64,000 nucleotides of DNA from Ligula intestinalis (lineage: Eukaryota; Platyhelminthes; Cestoda; Diphyllobothriidea; Diphyllobothriidae), in the NCBI GenBank assembly GCA_036362985.1, contig JAYGXS010000007.1, forward strand, positions 26,044,872-26,108,871, in the 5' to 3' direction. The notes beneath the pieces are model-generated. The model saw only the letters and a list, made by a program, of their open reading frames with translations. It was not told where the DNA came from and made no database searches. The translations under genes and the position numbers were made by a program. Each line of letters begins with the position of its first letter. Within the stretch, counting starts at the first letter, position 1. Positions 35,641 to 46,947 of the stretch are shown here, piece by piece.

Positions 35641-36784
35641 AGTCTAAAAAGTGCTAGCATTTTGTATTTGTACAGAGTCTGTATTATTTTACTGTTTTTG
35701 CGCTTCCCTACCTGAAACAAGTTTATATTTAACATCAGACCAATGACCCTTAATGCAGCCATTATCTGAAGTTTGAGTTTTTAGTAAAAAATAACTATTT
35801 TTGTTTGAAGCATTTAGCGCTTACAGTAAATGCAAAGGGTCTTGCTATCACTTTGTCGGCTAAGCTTTTGTGGTCACCTCATGTTGGTCTCTTGTGTATA
35901 ACACTAGATATTTACGTCATTTCCACACACCACCGAGCCTGAATAATCCCTCTTTTTGGTTGCTTTCCATCAAGATTTTTTCCCTGCAATACTCAGAAAA
36001 GATACTGCTATTTAAAGACCTATCCTACGCAGGTTCTCTCCCGTCGAGGACGTATGTCTATTCTGTCTGGTTTATATCATGGCAAAACGGTCAGCTATGT
36101 CGCCAGCTCAATGCTCATGCCCGTCCCCTGCTAGAAGGTGGTTCCGACCTTTCCGGCGTGGCGTCCGACATATCGCCTGTCATTCGGCCGGTCAGAGCAG
36201 TGATGTGCATTGAGATCAAAGAGGATATGAACTGTCTCTCTAGTAAGGAGCTACAAAAACGCGTATAACGCCCAGATTCTGAAGGTTCTGTCATTGAAAT
36301 AGGCTTGCATGGGAAAGGCGGGGCAACTCCTAGAAACGCCCAAGCGACCATTAGATAGCGATAGGCTAATTAAAGTATTAGGTATGAATAAAAGTCCGGA
36401 CTGTCCGCGTTGGCCGAAAACCTCATGAAGCATGGGATATCCCGCTTGTACATCAAGTAACTCGCCCTCACTAAACACCCCTTTCTCGGTACCTGGTGGG
36501 TGTTGAACTGCAAGGAGTTTGCCTCGGAAACGGGAGCAGGCAGTCGTGTCATTATGGTGCCATCTGCTTTTTTTACCTTCAACCCGGGATTTGGCCCACT
36601 GGTTGTAGTGCTCGAAGCACAAACGCTGCTTAAACTCATACTGACCACTGCAATGTGGGAATTCCGTAAGCCTGAGTCCGGAAGTCGAGCAGACAGCAGA
36701 CGTCGATAATACATTTGATAATGACGGCGTGGCAAGAGGCTTGGGATACCACAGTCCACGACCTTCGTGTATGGGAACCACAGC

Positions 36785-36985
36785 AGACGTGTCTTTGACC
36801 GCGTTCCCACACGCCCTCACGGCGGCCAACTTCTGCTACACCAAACCTCCCTACGGTGGATCTATCTCCCCTGCTCTACATCTCTGTTTTTCTGACGACG
36901 AAGCAGCCCCTCCCGACCACGCTGCTCCGACTCGTCCTCCTCCTCCTGGCCGCCGGGATTGAGGCCCACCAGTCAGGGCTGTGGA
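36785..36985 (+). mobile_element. LINE 5' end fragment (second)
   Basis: The same 5' end as 35459-35640 in the same direction, 1.3 kb further on. The leader encodes a Leu run and AAGIEA but not NPGP. The sequence between the two fragments (35641-36784) holds ORFs of up to 192 codons on the minus strand that I do not recognise. Confidence 0.7.
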
Positions 36986-37394
36986 TCCAACTAGGGCTAC
37001 TAGCCAGCCAGCCAGCTTCGGACCACTATTGCATTTTCGTACACGATAAACAACTCCTACTGGTCTTATTACTGCTCTTCCTATACGGAACTGGGCGTGA
37101 TAATTGTAGTGCTCTGAGTATACCCAGAGCTTCATAGTTGGGCTAAGTTACTCGCCCAACAGGTTTGGGTAGGGGAGCATGAATTCCTTGTACTACAGGT
37201 GACATTGCGCTTAATTACAGTGGGTTAGGATTACAGTGTAGACACGAGGATATGCACCATCCTGGAGGTTCGCGCAAGGCGTTCGTATTCTCCTATCCAA
37301 CCTGGGCACTACTTCGCGACATAAAGTCATGGTAGAAACTTGAGTCAGCATTTTATATTGCTTCTTAAACGCATAAACTTATTATGACTACCCC

Positions 37395-37975
37395 ATAAAG
37401 CATAGTGGGTGCCGACTTGCTACCGGCACACGCAAGCCCTATTATAGCATTCTTCTTAGTGGTCCTAGGAAGAATGATCACTAGAATTAGCATTCTTAGT
37501 GTAGGCACACTGCTTCTGGCAACAGTATCCTAGTGCTCATAGTTCACACTTAGAAGAAAGTGCCACAGTCTGGTGGATATAGCTGAGTGGGCAGCAACCA
37601 AGGGAAGCCATTTTGTGCTCCAGGCTTCAAGCACATATTTAACCGGAATGGCATAATCCAAGATTCACACTACTTGCTGAGAATAAGGGGATATGAGCCC
37701 AACGATGACGTTAATCAGCGTTACTTCAAATATTAGCGTCAGTAATAGTATCACTCAGCGACACTGCTAGATAGTAGTAGTACTAATAGAAATAGCAGTA
37801 GTACTTGCCTTGGTCTCCTCGAGTCTGTCTTGACACCTGCGGAAGGTCAGTGAGGATTGATAGTGCGGTAATACCAGCGCAAAAAGTCGACTGTAACTTA
37901 AGACTACGTTACGCTCGGTTCTGGCCTGCATTCGAGAAAGCGGCCTACGCCTGATCCTATTCGGCCTGGTCACCG
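37395..37975 (+). repeat. Dispersed repeat R8, copy 1
   Basis: It aligns over about 580 bases with 58975-59545 and 60115-60690. Shared features are AGAATTAGCATTCTTAGTGT-like, GGGGATATGAGCCC, a TAGTAGTA-rich patch, TCTTGACACCTGC and CTTAAGACTACG-like ends. It has no ORF. It may be an LTR or a non-autonomous repeat. Confidence 0.6.
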
Positions 37976-39780
37976 GTTTAAGCAGGTTGAGGGTTCAGAG
38001 TTAGGTAGACGGCTGCGCGTTTATTCCAGTTAAATCTCGTCTGATTACAGACACCCCCTGCCCGTAAGCACACGGTGAACTTAATTGAAATCGACGGTCG
38101 AACTATCATCCGAGCTTTTCTCCGCGTCTCCAGTTTTAGCCTGTTGGCAGTTAAGCAAGAACAGGCCAAAGGAACCTGAAGTGTAACAAAAGTCACACAA
38201 AGAGAGAGGGGGACTGAACGGAGTGAAAATGTGCTCATAGTTCAGAGCGCTGCCCAGGATCGTAAGGAAAACGAACAACATGTTACGGCACATACAGCGT
38301 AAGTTCTCGAGGCGCGGCCAAACCGATAAGCGTCGATGGAGAGAGAGAGAGAGAGAACCGGGGCAACGAGTGGGCATGAGAATATGCAACCAGAAATTCA
38401 CAGGAAAAAGAGAGACAGGTAGACCAAGAACAGTCTGACGTCAACTGCGCGGATATCTACTCCGGCAGCGGCCACAACAGTTGGTACACAGAGCGCAGCG
38501 AGGCATCAAAAGAGTTTACCTGGCATAGAGACGCAGGAGTCGCGACCGTGGACAAGAGCGCAGAGCCTCTTCAAAGTGCCTTGGATCAAAAAGAACACGG
38601 GGAAGACGAAAGTGAGATAACGTGTGTGGGGGTGGTTGGGGGTATGAGATATGGGTATTTTAGTATTGAGAGTCAAAAGATGTGCGTTCCTATCCAGCTC
38701 TAGCTGAAACCTCTATAGGACCTCCAACACCAAGGCACGGGAGCACGAGTCTGCCGGGGTAGCAGGTGACCGTTAAAAGAGCACAAAAAGTATGGAGGGA
38801 CGGACGGACGGTCAGTCGGTCAGAGAGGACCAAACAAAAAGCCTACTTGGCCGTGGCAATGCGTAGTCGACTGAACCATCGGCTATAAGCAAGAAGGCAT
38901 TACGCATCAGCCAATGGGAAAACGTTTGTCGTTAGATAGACCCTACCTCGTTCCCCCCCCCCCCCCCCCCATCTGCATTAATTAGAGACAGGCACGTCGA
39001 ACAAGTAGTTATCTCCCCTCCCTGAAATGGTACCTACCAGCCGAGAATTTGTCAGTTGCTTCGAGAGAAGTCAGTGTACCGCAGAGTACCTCACAACATC
39101 AGTCGGACAGTCCTGCAAGGTTTTACAATGCGCGCGCCTGTAATTTATTACTGATGGATAAAATGCGACCGCAAAACACAGTGGCTGCTGGGATCGGTGG
39201 TTTTTGCTTGTGTAAGAAGAAAACAAACAAGGATATTCGGCAGACAAGGGCCGTACCGACGGGACAGGCGGAGCGAAGACCACAGAGACGACGCACTGAA
39301 CGGCTCCGGCCAGGGCCAAAGCGTGTATAATGTGGGCTGGAATCGAGATTGTCATTGTCTCAATTCAGTACCTGAGACAGGATTAAGCTACTCGAAACGG
39401 CTGTGTCCTGACCTCCGAACAGGCTAGATTGACAAACAACTCTACTGCAGCGGGAAGCTAGCATTATGCAGCCTCGTACCTCATCAGGTGCGGCCTCGAG
39501 GATGAGAGAGAGAGATATGCTTAACATTGAAAATATAATTCAAAAAATTTCGGCATAAGCGGTCTTCATTCAGCGTGGATAAAATGAGGCACAGGAGCCA
39601 CAAGCAATGCAACATGGCCGAAGACTGCAATTTCCGACATCGTGGAGAAATGTCCTTGAATATGTCGCAAAACGCAGGCCAAATTGGACTTCTTTAAAAA
39701 TGGTGCTAGTATCGTGCGCTGATGACCTCATTGTTGTGGTTCAAATAAAAATGAGGGATCAAAAATTGGTTTCTAATGGG
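37976..39780. other. Unassigned region
   Basis: It contains (GA)n at 38339-38356, a run of 18 C at 38953-38970 and short ORFs without domains. I see no gene. Confidence 0.4.
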
Positions 39781-39784
39781 CGTA

Positions 39785-40080
39785 CTGAGCTCGTATCTCG
39801 TTGGTTAGGACGTTTGCCCTGACCGGAGAGATCGCAAGTTCAAAACTCGGGTGTGGCAGCAATTAGAGCGGCAACACTGGAGTTGGGTATCACTAGCTGA
39901 TGACACCCAATAAGGCAGAAATGGCCATTCTAGTGTCCCGTATCTTGTCGGTAATGTCCTTCCGCCCATATCCTAGCTGCCTCGCGGTGGATGCTCGAGT
40001 GAGAGCCCCAATGGCAAAATAGATGGACGAGTGGGTCCTCTGACAGGTCGGTGTACGCGTATTTGCTACTATATAAGAAA
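39785..40080 (+). mobile_element. SINE family 2 copy with head and hammerhead motif
   Basis: A tRNA-like head (TATCTCGTTGGTTAGGACG, then GCAAGTTCAAAACTCGGG) at 39793-39852 is followed by the hammerhead at 39891-39935. The SINE2 body follows (GTCGGTAATGTCCTTCCGCC). Confidence 0.65.
39891..39935 (+). ncRNA. Hammerhead ribozyme motif in SINE2 (copy c)
   Basis: Helix I is CACUAG/CUAGUG, 6 Watson-Crick pairs. Two of them are changed on both strands compared with copies b and e (G-C to A-U, and G-C to C-G). The core CTGATGA and GAAA are intact. Helix II is weak (2 pairs). Helix III is AUGG/CCAU with H17 = U. Predicted cleavage is between 39929 and 39930. Confidence 0.6.
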
Positions 40081-40324
40081 ATGTACACGCGAATGGAGAG
40101 GAAAAATGGCGGACTAGTTTAGAACATAAAGAACAGACACAGTGAGGCAGAAGGCGAAATATATGCTGGTGCGCGGCTTTTCGATTAATGTTTGAGGAAA
40201 AACTTTTGATAATTGAGTCTGACGCTGTATATCAATGAGCCACGGGGTGTAAACGGGAATATTAATTGCGAAAGAGTGGCGCTCACGGATCAAGCTAGAG
40301 CGACAGGCCTGTCACGCTGTGGCT

Positions 40325-40490
40325 TGGGGCTAAATCTAGAGCCCTTGCGGGTAGTTACATGGTAACGAAGATCCAGGGTTAGAATGCCAGATGTTCCACC
40401 CATCTGGGATTCGTTGAAGCTGGCTAATAAGCAAGACATGGCCATTTCGGTGTGCTTGTCCTTGTCGGATCCACTCCGTTATCTGCAGAG
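40325..40490 (+). mobile_element. SINE family 2 fragment, ribozyme deleted
   Basis: It shows GCTGGCTAATAAGCAAGAC and ATGGCCATTTC words in SINE2 order, but about 10 bases spanning the CTGATGA core are missing. A weak tRNA-like head lies upstream at about 40350. Confidence 0.45.
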
Positions 40491-40499
40491 CATACAGCA

Positions 40500-41915
40500 T
40501 TCTGAGCTACACAGAGGATAGACAACCACTACAGACGAACGGTCAGTTCATGACTAAGTTCAAGTTAGACTATTGCTTGCGTCATTGGGTCGAGTTGTCA
40601 GCACAGTTCGTAGTAAAGCACCAAAAATCTAGATGACAAGCGAACAAAAAAATATGATTAACTGAAGCTAATCTGGAGCAAAGGTAGTTAGTCGTCGGCC
40701 TGCATAATCTCCAGTACAGCATGCCACAAGCAATAACAAACAACGTCAGTTTGCCGTGATTAAAACTGTTAACAGTATAACCGACCGGTGTTTGTCATTT
40801 TGCAAACGGCATGAGACAGCGCTTCTAGCCTTTTCGAAGATTCTACTCTGTTGGACAGGTCTAAAAAATAGACTTGGCGGAAGTTCCGAGGGTGTCGGAG
40901 GCCGCCGCCTGCCACACAGTGGCTAATAGACTTGCGCTGCATCCACCTCTCTTTCTTTTAGCTTTTTCCCCTCTCTCCGCTGACTAGAATGGGAGGCCAA
41001 AGCAAAGAGCTATGGGCTCGGACGCAAAGCAAAACAGTACAGCTACGTGTGCAACACACGAGCCGGTCACGCAGAAATGTTCCCAATTTCTGCGAGGATG
41101 AACGGGATTGCCATGAAGTATCGGCAGCACCACAGCTATACTTCTTCCAGTGAAGACCTCCCTCTATGAGTCTTATAGTCTGTCCGTAGGTCAACCTGGA
41201 CTTTTCAGCAGACAATCGTTGGACACTTCATTTACTGTTACGGTTACTGGAAACTATTATCGAAATTTACCTTACTTCAGACTGACCCAGCGTTGCTAGT
41301 AATCGCGTGAAAGCAAACCCTGATCTCCTAAGGAGAACCGAAGAACAGAAATGAAACGATACATAAATAACGTAGGTTTACACAAAAGCCTGACGCGGTC
41401 ATATACTTGGCAGGCAGCTGAGGTAGACTTGCGAGCCATATCTTGCCATATCAACTGTGTTCTAGTGAAAAGTCAATGTAGGGGCGGCCGAACGTGGGCG
41501 TGGACGCGGGGGCTGGCAAAGCAAAATACCCCGTCTACGCGTGCCAGACACGGGAACTGGTCAACAAAGAAATGTACCAAAGTCCTGTAAGGGTGAAACA
41601 GATGTCGAATGTCTGAGATTGCCATGAAAGCCACACTGAGAAGGGGGCTCACCCTCACAACTGAGAAGACCGAGTTATCTCGACGGCCACGTCGTGTGGA
41701 GCAATACAAACTACAGACCCCAGACGGATATGGTACAGTTCTATGTTAGCACCAAGCAAACACACACACACACACACACTGGATTTCGAAACATGCGGGC
41801 TCGATCTGACCTCCACACCAGGGCGGGACGAGTATCTGCTGTAGCTGATTGGTGTATGGCCATCTGCCCCTGTATATCCACAATCAAATACCGACAAGAT
41901 AGCGAGCCCGCGGAG
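40500..41915. other. Unassigned region
   Basis: A (CA)n run lies at about 41760-41779. The remainder shows short ORFs only. The 41610-41650 part resembles 7215-7260 weakly. Confidence 0.4.
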
Positions 41916-41917
41916 CA

Positions 41918-42195
41918 GTGGTTGGGGCGTTGGACTTCTAACTAACAAGGTCGCGGGTTCGAAACTCGAGTGGGCACAAATTTCTGGAGCATGATTAGCT
42001 GACGACTGCCAAAAGGCCAGAAATTGCCATCCTAGTCTTCCTTGTCTATGTCGGTAATTTCCTTCTGCCACAATCATTAGCCACCTTGCGGCGTTGCTCG
42101 AGTGTGAACCCAAAAAGCACGAGCGCGAGACGAGTGTGTCCTCTAACTGATCGAAGTACGCCTGGCTGCCACTGTACAGAAGTCGCTAAAAGCCA
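41918..42195 (+). mobile_element. SINE family 2 copy with tRNA-Arg-like head and hammerhead motif
   Basis: The head has GTGGTTGGGGCGTTGGAC, an anticodon-loop-like TTCTAAC and box B GCGGGTTCGAAACTC at 41953-41967. The hammerhead motif follows at 41993-42037, then the SINE2 body. The TCT-like anticodon loop suggests origin from an arginine tRNA; this is inference. Confidence 0.65.
41993..42037 (+). ncRNA. Hammerhead ribozyme motif in SINE2 (copy d)
   Basis: Helix I is GAUUAG/CUAGUC, 6 pairs with one G-U. The core CTGACGA and GAAA are intact. Helix II is GCC/GGC, offset by a mismatch. Helix III is AUUG/CCAU with one mismatch, and H17 = C. Predicted cleavage is between 42031 and 42032. Confidence 0.55.
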
Positions 42196-42204
42196 TGCAA
42201 CTTG

Positions 42205-42560
42205 CACGACGAACTTTGACCTGATACTTAAGCAGATATTTAGTAACACTATTTTGATTCATTCAGTTGATTAAATTCCACGAAAGCCTTTTTGTTAGGA
42301 AAATCACCATTTTAGTGAGGTTTATTAAGAGAAATGGCCATTAATTTTAGGGAGTAATTTTAGTAGTCTCATTTCGAAGGAATTTCAGATGCTATTACGA
42401 AAGACAGAACCAAACTGCTTACTTATGTCGATTATACTATGAAGGAACTCCAAAAAAAAGGTAAAATAGGTATAGAAGATACCTCTTCCAGATCTGGCAA
42501 ATTCTGTCACAAATTGTTCAGATTCAAGTGAAGCCAAGCTGAAGGAATCGTATTACTTTG
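42205..42560 (+). repeat. AT-rich dispersed repeat R5, copy 2 (diverged)
   Basis: It shares the AACCAAACTG and AATTCTGTCACAAATTGTTC-type blocks with 13360-13700. It is cut by the assembly gap at 42582 soon after. Confidence 0.4.
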
Positions 42561-42581
42561 CACTAACATTTGAGATTTGTA

Positions 42582-42591
42582 NNNNNNNNNN
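42582..42591. other. Assembly gap (10 N)
   Basis: Ten unknown bases. Confidence 0.99.
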
Positions 42592-43454
42592 GACCACGAT
42601 GAAAGTCGGAACTCTTCTACAGTCCTCAGCGCTCCGGAATCGCCCAATTGTTCGGCTCTACGGAACAACCCTGTTCTTCCGGACGTCCCTAATCCTAGAG
42701 CGCTGGAGCAAGCACCTTAGATGCAGCTTCAACTGCAAATCTATGAGTAAATTAACAGAAAACTCCACTGAGTAAAAAAAGAGACGAGGAGAGTACAGTA
42801 CATATCTAACGGAAAGGTCCTGGACCCCAGTTTCAACATCGGAATCAATCGTCAACTTTTGAGCAAGTTGTGCTCAAGTTGCCAAGAGGTACGAGGTAAC
42901 AGGCAACACTTACAGGACCGTAGAAACACCCCGCGGGCGGCGCAGAAAATGAAAACACTATTATTTCAGTCTCATCTGCCTCCGAGGACTGAAATTGAAG
43001 TTAACTTACAGGATACAGATACAGGAAACCTAGAAATCAATCACAGGGTCCGGAAAAACCTCGCGAGATTCAACAGGCTTAGTGCACTAGCATAGAGTAG
43101 CAATCCTTGAAGTTGGTCGAATAAGGTAAGCTACGCAAAACCCGAGTGCAACGGATTAACATCCCAAACGGCCAACTGTCATTCGGAGGACAGGTTGTTG
43201 ATCTTGTTGGGCAGGGAATTATCAACACATTTGCACTAAACACTGGCAACTTCGCCTCGATAGACGCACCTCCCACCTGTTCTCAACACGTTACCGTCCA
43301 GGTTAACTTTGGTCAGACATCCAGATTTCCTACCAGTAGGGTTTTTTAGCAGGTTTAAATAATTCACTTTATCCACCGAGGCCGCCGAGTTTTTCATAAT
43401 TGGGTCAAATTAATTATTTAAAGCTACCACTTCTACCCGCCCCCTACTAATGAA
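42592..43454. other. No gene recognised
   Basis: Short ORFs without domains. The right end (43340-43454) resembles SINE1 3' sequence (TTTTCATAATTGGGTCAAAT). Confidence 0.4.
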
Positions 43455-43730
43455 GTGTACCTAGTGGTCATCTGGTTGCATAGAAAAACCCTGCTTGGAC
43501 AGTCAGCTTACTGTATCAGAATTCGTGGATTCCATACGCTGTGCAGTAGGCAGGACAGGCAAATTGACCGAGGCGCGATTAAACTCACAGCGCTCGGCGG
43601 CGGCGGCCTCGTAGCTCAGTTGGCTAGAACATTGGCTGTGCTAAAGCCTTCCCCCTCATTGACGTGGGTTCGAATCCCACCGTTTTTTTCACCATTGGGC
43701 CAAATAGATTCGCATTTCTACCAGAACGAA
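43455..43730 (+). mobile_element. tRNA-derived SINE, family 1a
   Basis: It has the strongest polymerase III boxes of the family: CCTCGTAGCTCAGTTGGC (box A) and GTGGGTTCGAATCCCACC (box B). The upstream part matches 3160-3245. It is not counted as a tRNA gene because no acceptor stem closes and the anticodon arm is irregular. Confidence 0.7.
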
Positions 43731-44849
43731 AAACAGCATCAGGACACACAAAAAGCATTCACGGCCACTGGTATTTTACACTAACCTAGATGCTACATTA
43801 ATTGTCTCGTGAAACCATATAAACGCAGAGCCACCTTCCTCTCTCACTAACACATACACAAGCTTTCCCAAGACCAGTTTCACCCTGCGTGGCGTTAGTG
43901 TTGAACTTGTGTGGTTCCCTTGTCAGGAGATTTGACCGGCTGCCTTCGCTCTTGACTTGGTGTATCCATTGTTGAGTACCGTACTGCCTTGATAGTTGTT
44001 ATCATTGGGTTTGACGTACGCGTGACTGCTGGATACAGTCAGAGAAGTCAAGAGGACGAAACAGCCTTCAGTATGCCATTTCACTAGGCGAGCACATACG
44101 AACACAGGTGGAAAACTATGCATGAGACTATTCGATCACAGACACAGACATGCTAACCGTCTGAAAAGCATTATACACCGAGCACACAACAACGGATGTT
44201 TGACTGTTGAGGTGAAAAATCAGCCTTTGGGTGATGTTCACGCATAAAGAAAACAGTCCACGCTTGCGGAAAGAAGGACATTCTACGTTGGCAACCAAAA
44301 GAGTTCCATGTTTGGGCTCTCTTATTCGGCACCGCAGCTCATTCGAAAGCGTTGCACAGGGATCAACTTAACACCTGAAACTGTCTGCGGTCTCCTATAG
44401 CCGGTTGGTTTCCGTAGAGAAGGGACTGGACCGAGTGCTCCCGAACTACTGCTGCGGGTGAGCACGCGTAGAGGAGAGGGAGTACCACCTGCGATATCAC
44501 CAACTCCGGCTTGATAGGGTATACTTGTACTTGTACATGCTACGACTGTGACCATGCCTGATCTAGCCGGCCGTAATGATGACACGGACGGTACGTCTCT
44601 ATGCGTGAAGATTGGCGGCATCGGATCTGGAGAGCTCCACCCAGTCCCTTCTCCAGCGACGGAGACCGAAGATAGAAGGTCCAAGAACTGCCTTGACCGA
44701 CGGCACCAAGCCAAGTCTTCAGTTGCCCTCGTCTTCGACGCTTCCAGGTGGGCCGCGGCGCCGGGTCGAGGGCAGCATAGCTAAGCTCGTGGGGCGGACA
44801 ACGGTGAACGTGTCCAAACCACCTCAGTCGCCATTCTTTAATTACCTAG
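43731..44849. other. No gene recognised
   Basis: Short ORFs only. Part of it may belong to the retroelement that carries R9, but I cannot show this. Confidence 0.35.
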
Positions 44850-45215
44850 GGAAGGGTAGCTGCGAAATAAGCAGGCTCCCGGATCTGACGAAGAAGCAGT
44901 CGCAGACACAGCAGCGACAGTGCTACAAGAGCGCGGTGGACTGAGGTCTGGTGCACCGAATGCCCTTTTAAAATACCCCAAGTCCCAATGACGGCACTGT
45001 GACATGACGAGCGTGAACCGCCATTAAATAGGTTTGCTTGCCACCACCTCCACCTCCACCACCACTGCCTTGTGGTTAGGTTCTTGAGCCACAGTGCTAG
45101 AGGAGACAACTTCGATCAAAGAATCTGAGCGACAGTTGGGCACCCGCCTGTATTCAACATCCCCAAGATTCCTCATGCAAAAATGTCGGCTTATGACTAC
45201 ATCCGTACCAAGTAC
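44850..45215 (+). repeat. Dispersed repeat R9, copy 2
   Basis: It matches 28553-28870 with small indels, including a CCACCTCCACC expansion at 45041-45064. The downstream LINE-like coding end seen at 28.9 kb is absent here. Confidence 0.5.
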
Positions 45216-45990
45216 AAGCACGTAATCCGGGCGCATAGAACGCGCATGGCCGAGAAAGATGGCGCTTAGGGCCATAAAACTACGCCTGCGTAAATAAGAG
45301 TGTTTACCCATTAAGGCGAACACAAACGCAAATGATCGCCCGAAGGGATGAGAGGGGCTTAACGCGGAACTCGAAAAAAGGGGGAGGAGGAGGAGGATGA
45401 CATAGAAGACGAAAAAGAACGCAAATTGCGATGAATAGACCAGGCCGGTATCTCTCCCCCCCTTCCCATTTTCTCTCAAGTGGGCCTGCGACAGAGCAGA
45501 GAGTAGATTCAGCAGCAATCGAGAAAAGCACAACGAAATTGCGCACATAGATAAATCTTCTTTGCCTCTGTGTGCGTGTGTGTTTCCGTTGGGAGAGATC
45601 GAGATGGCAAAACCGACCATTTTAATGGACATCTCTCGCTCTCTCTCTGGAGGATAGTTCTGATACGCAAAAAACCTACAGGGCACAATTACCTAACAGG
45701 ACCTCGAGATTCGCTTCCATGCAGGCAGGGAGGGAGGGAGGGGGTTTGTATGGCAGTATATATTTGCGGCGCAATATAAAAGCAAGTCGGAGGAACATCC
45801 GGATAATGATTACTATGGATTGCAGAGCCACTAGACTGTTCACAAGAACCGCCTAGTGACTTGCTGTATTAATGCTGTGTGCCTATTTTGCGAACACTTT
45901 GTCTGTTTCTGTGGGGGGAGGGGGGGGGACAAAACGCACTACAAATGCACTCCTGTTAGAGTTAACAGTCAACGGAGAACGTCCTGTAAT
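45216..45990. other. Unassigned region
   Basis: The minus frame 45024-45686 (220 codons) has hydrophobic and low-complexity stretches but no recognisable domain, and it overlaps repeat R9. I do not call it a gene. Confidence 0.4.
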
Positions 45991-46110
45991 TATCACATGC
46001 AGAACACAATTTTGGCGAGCGAACGCGTTCAGTAACTTCTCATCAGGCCAAACAGTTACAAAGAAGGTTTAAATTTAAAAATCGATAGTTTGTCTCTCTT
46101 TACATGCAGG
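45991..46110 (-). repeat. Inverted PLE family I tail
   Basis: It matches the minus-strand tail at 19540-19660. The hammerhead motif position keeps CTGATGA but has GAAC instead of GAAA. It joins the coding segment directly at about 46110. Confidence 0.7.
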
Positions 46111-46113
46111 GCA

Positions 46114-46947
46114 GGTTCGCTTCCTTTCTTGGATGTCCTCCTAAGTCGAAAACCTGACGGTAGCATCCGAAGGAGCGTTTACCGAAAGAAAACCTGGTCC
46201 GGACAGTATACAAACTTTAACAGTTTTGTACCTATCCAACAGAAGCGTAACGTAGTCCGCTGCTTAACGCAAAGAGCCAGTAAAATCTGCTCAGCTGACA
46301 CTATTGAAATGGAGCTCCAGAAATCCCAGGACGTGCTTCGAGAGAACGGATATCCAGACAGATTCATCATTAAGAATATGATGGAGAAAGGAACAAAACC
46401 CACCACACCCACGGTGGAAAAGAAGACGCTATTCCTCAAAGTCCCCTTTCAAGGGGATGCAGCAGGCGAACTCTTAAGCAGACGCCTCAAGCAAGCCGTA
46501 GCACAAACCTTCCCAGCAGCGAAAATTCAGGTGTTATTTTCAACCAACCCGATACTGCACGGTGAGGGTAAGGATAAGCTGCCAACTCAGACCACTTCTA
46601 GTTGTATCTACTCATTTACTTGCTCCTGTAGAGCTGGTTATATAGATCGCACGAGTAGGCGCTTATCTAAACGAATACGGGAGCACTTCCCGGCATGGCT
46701 AGCCAAAGGCGAGATCAAAAGCATAAACAGTTCGATCCTCGCACACGTGGTTGACACCGAACATCGTGTGGACCCAAGCGAAGCCTTTACGGTATATTAC
46801 GAGGTCCCACCAAACTACCCAAAGTCCCTGGGTAAACGTCTGCTGGCAACAGCAGAAGCAACCGCAATCCGATTGAGGAAACCGGTTTTGTGTGCACAAA
46901 AGAATCTCGTGCAAGCCCCCAACTTGGCATGGCCAACGATTACCTAA
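46114..46947 (+). CDS. PLE family I 3' half, open frame (RT end plus GIY-YIG)
   Basis: An uninterrupted reading frame runs from AGSLPFLDVLLSRKPDG through ENGYPDRFIIKNMMEKG, FSTNPILHGEGKDKL and the GIY-YIG region (IYSFTC, GYIDRTSRRLSKRIREH) to NLAWPTIT and a stop. About 278 codons are free of stops, unlike the 24-25 kb copy. The catalytic RT motif YVDD is upstream of the truncation and absent. YIG is YID, changing the conserved Gly. It is a truncated element and probably not expressed as a host protein. Confidence 0.8.
   Translation, partial: GSLPFLDVLLSRKPDGSIRRSVYRKKTWSGQYTNFNSFVPIQQKRNVVRCLTQRASKICSADTIEMELQKSQDVLRENGYPDRFIIKNMMEKGTKPTTPTVEKKTLFLKVPFQGDAAGELLSRRLKQAVAQTFPAAKIQVLFSTNPILHGEGKDKLPTQTTSSCIYSFTCSCRAGYIDRTSRRLSKRIREHFPAWLAKGEIKSINSSILAHVVDTEHRVDPSEAFTVYYEVPPNYPKSLGKRLLATAEATAIRLRKPVLCAQKNLVQAPNLAWPTIT

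Larger units (their letters stand above)
35290..37135 (+). repeat. Dispersed repeat R3 split by a LINE-derived insertion
   Basis: The left part of R3 is at 35290-35458 and the right part at 37003-37135, with CAACTCCTACTGGTCTTA at about 37045. The insertion is bounded by GCTTCGAACCAC on the left and GCTTCGGACCAC on the right, a 12-base target duplication with one mismatch at the point where uninterrupted R3 copies read GCTTCAGACTAC or GCTTCTGACCAC. Confidence 0.65.

Noticed and set aside
36251..36829. 192-codon minus-strand ORF as a possible gene
   Set aside because: A second ORF of 146 codons overlaps it in another frame, no domain is recognisable, and it lies inside a LINE-related insertion.
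43600..43690. tRNA gene with strong A and B boxes
   Set aside because: No closed acceptor stem and an irregular anticodon arm. It shares flanking sequence with other SINE1 copies, so it is a SINE head.
45024..45686. 220-codon minus-strand ORF with hydrophobic stretches
   Set aside because: It overlaps dispersed repeat R9 and has low-complexity runs. No domain or conserved copy supports it.
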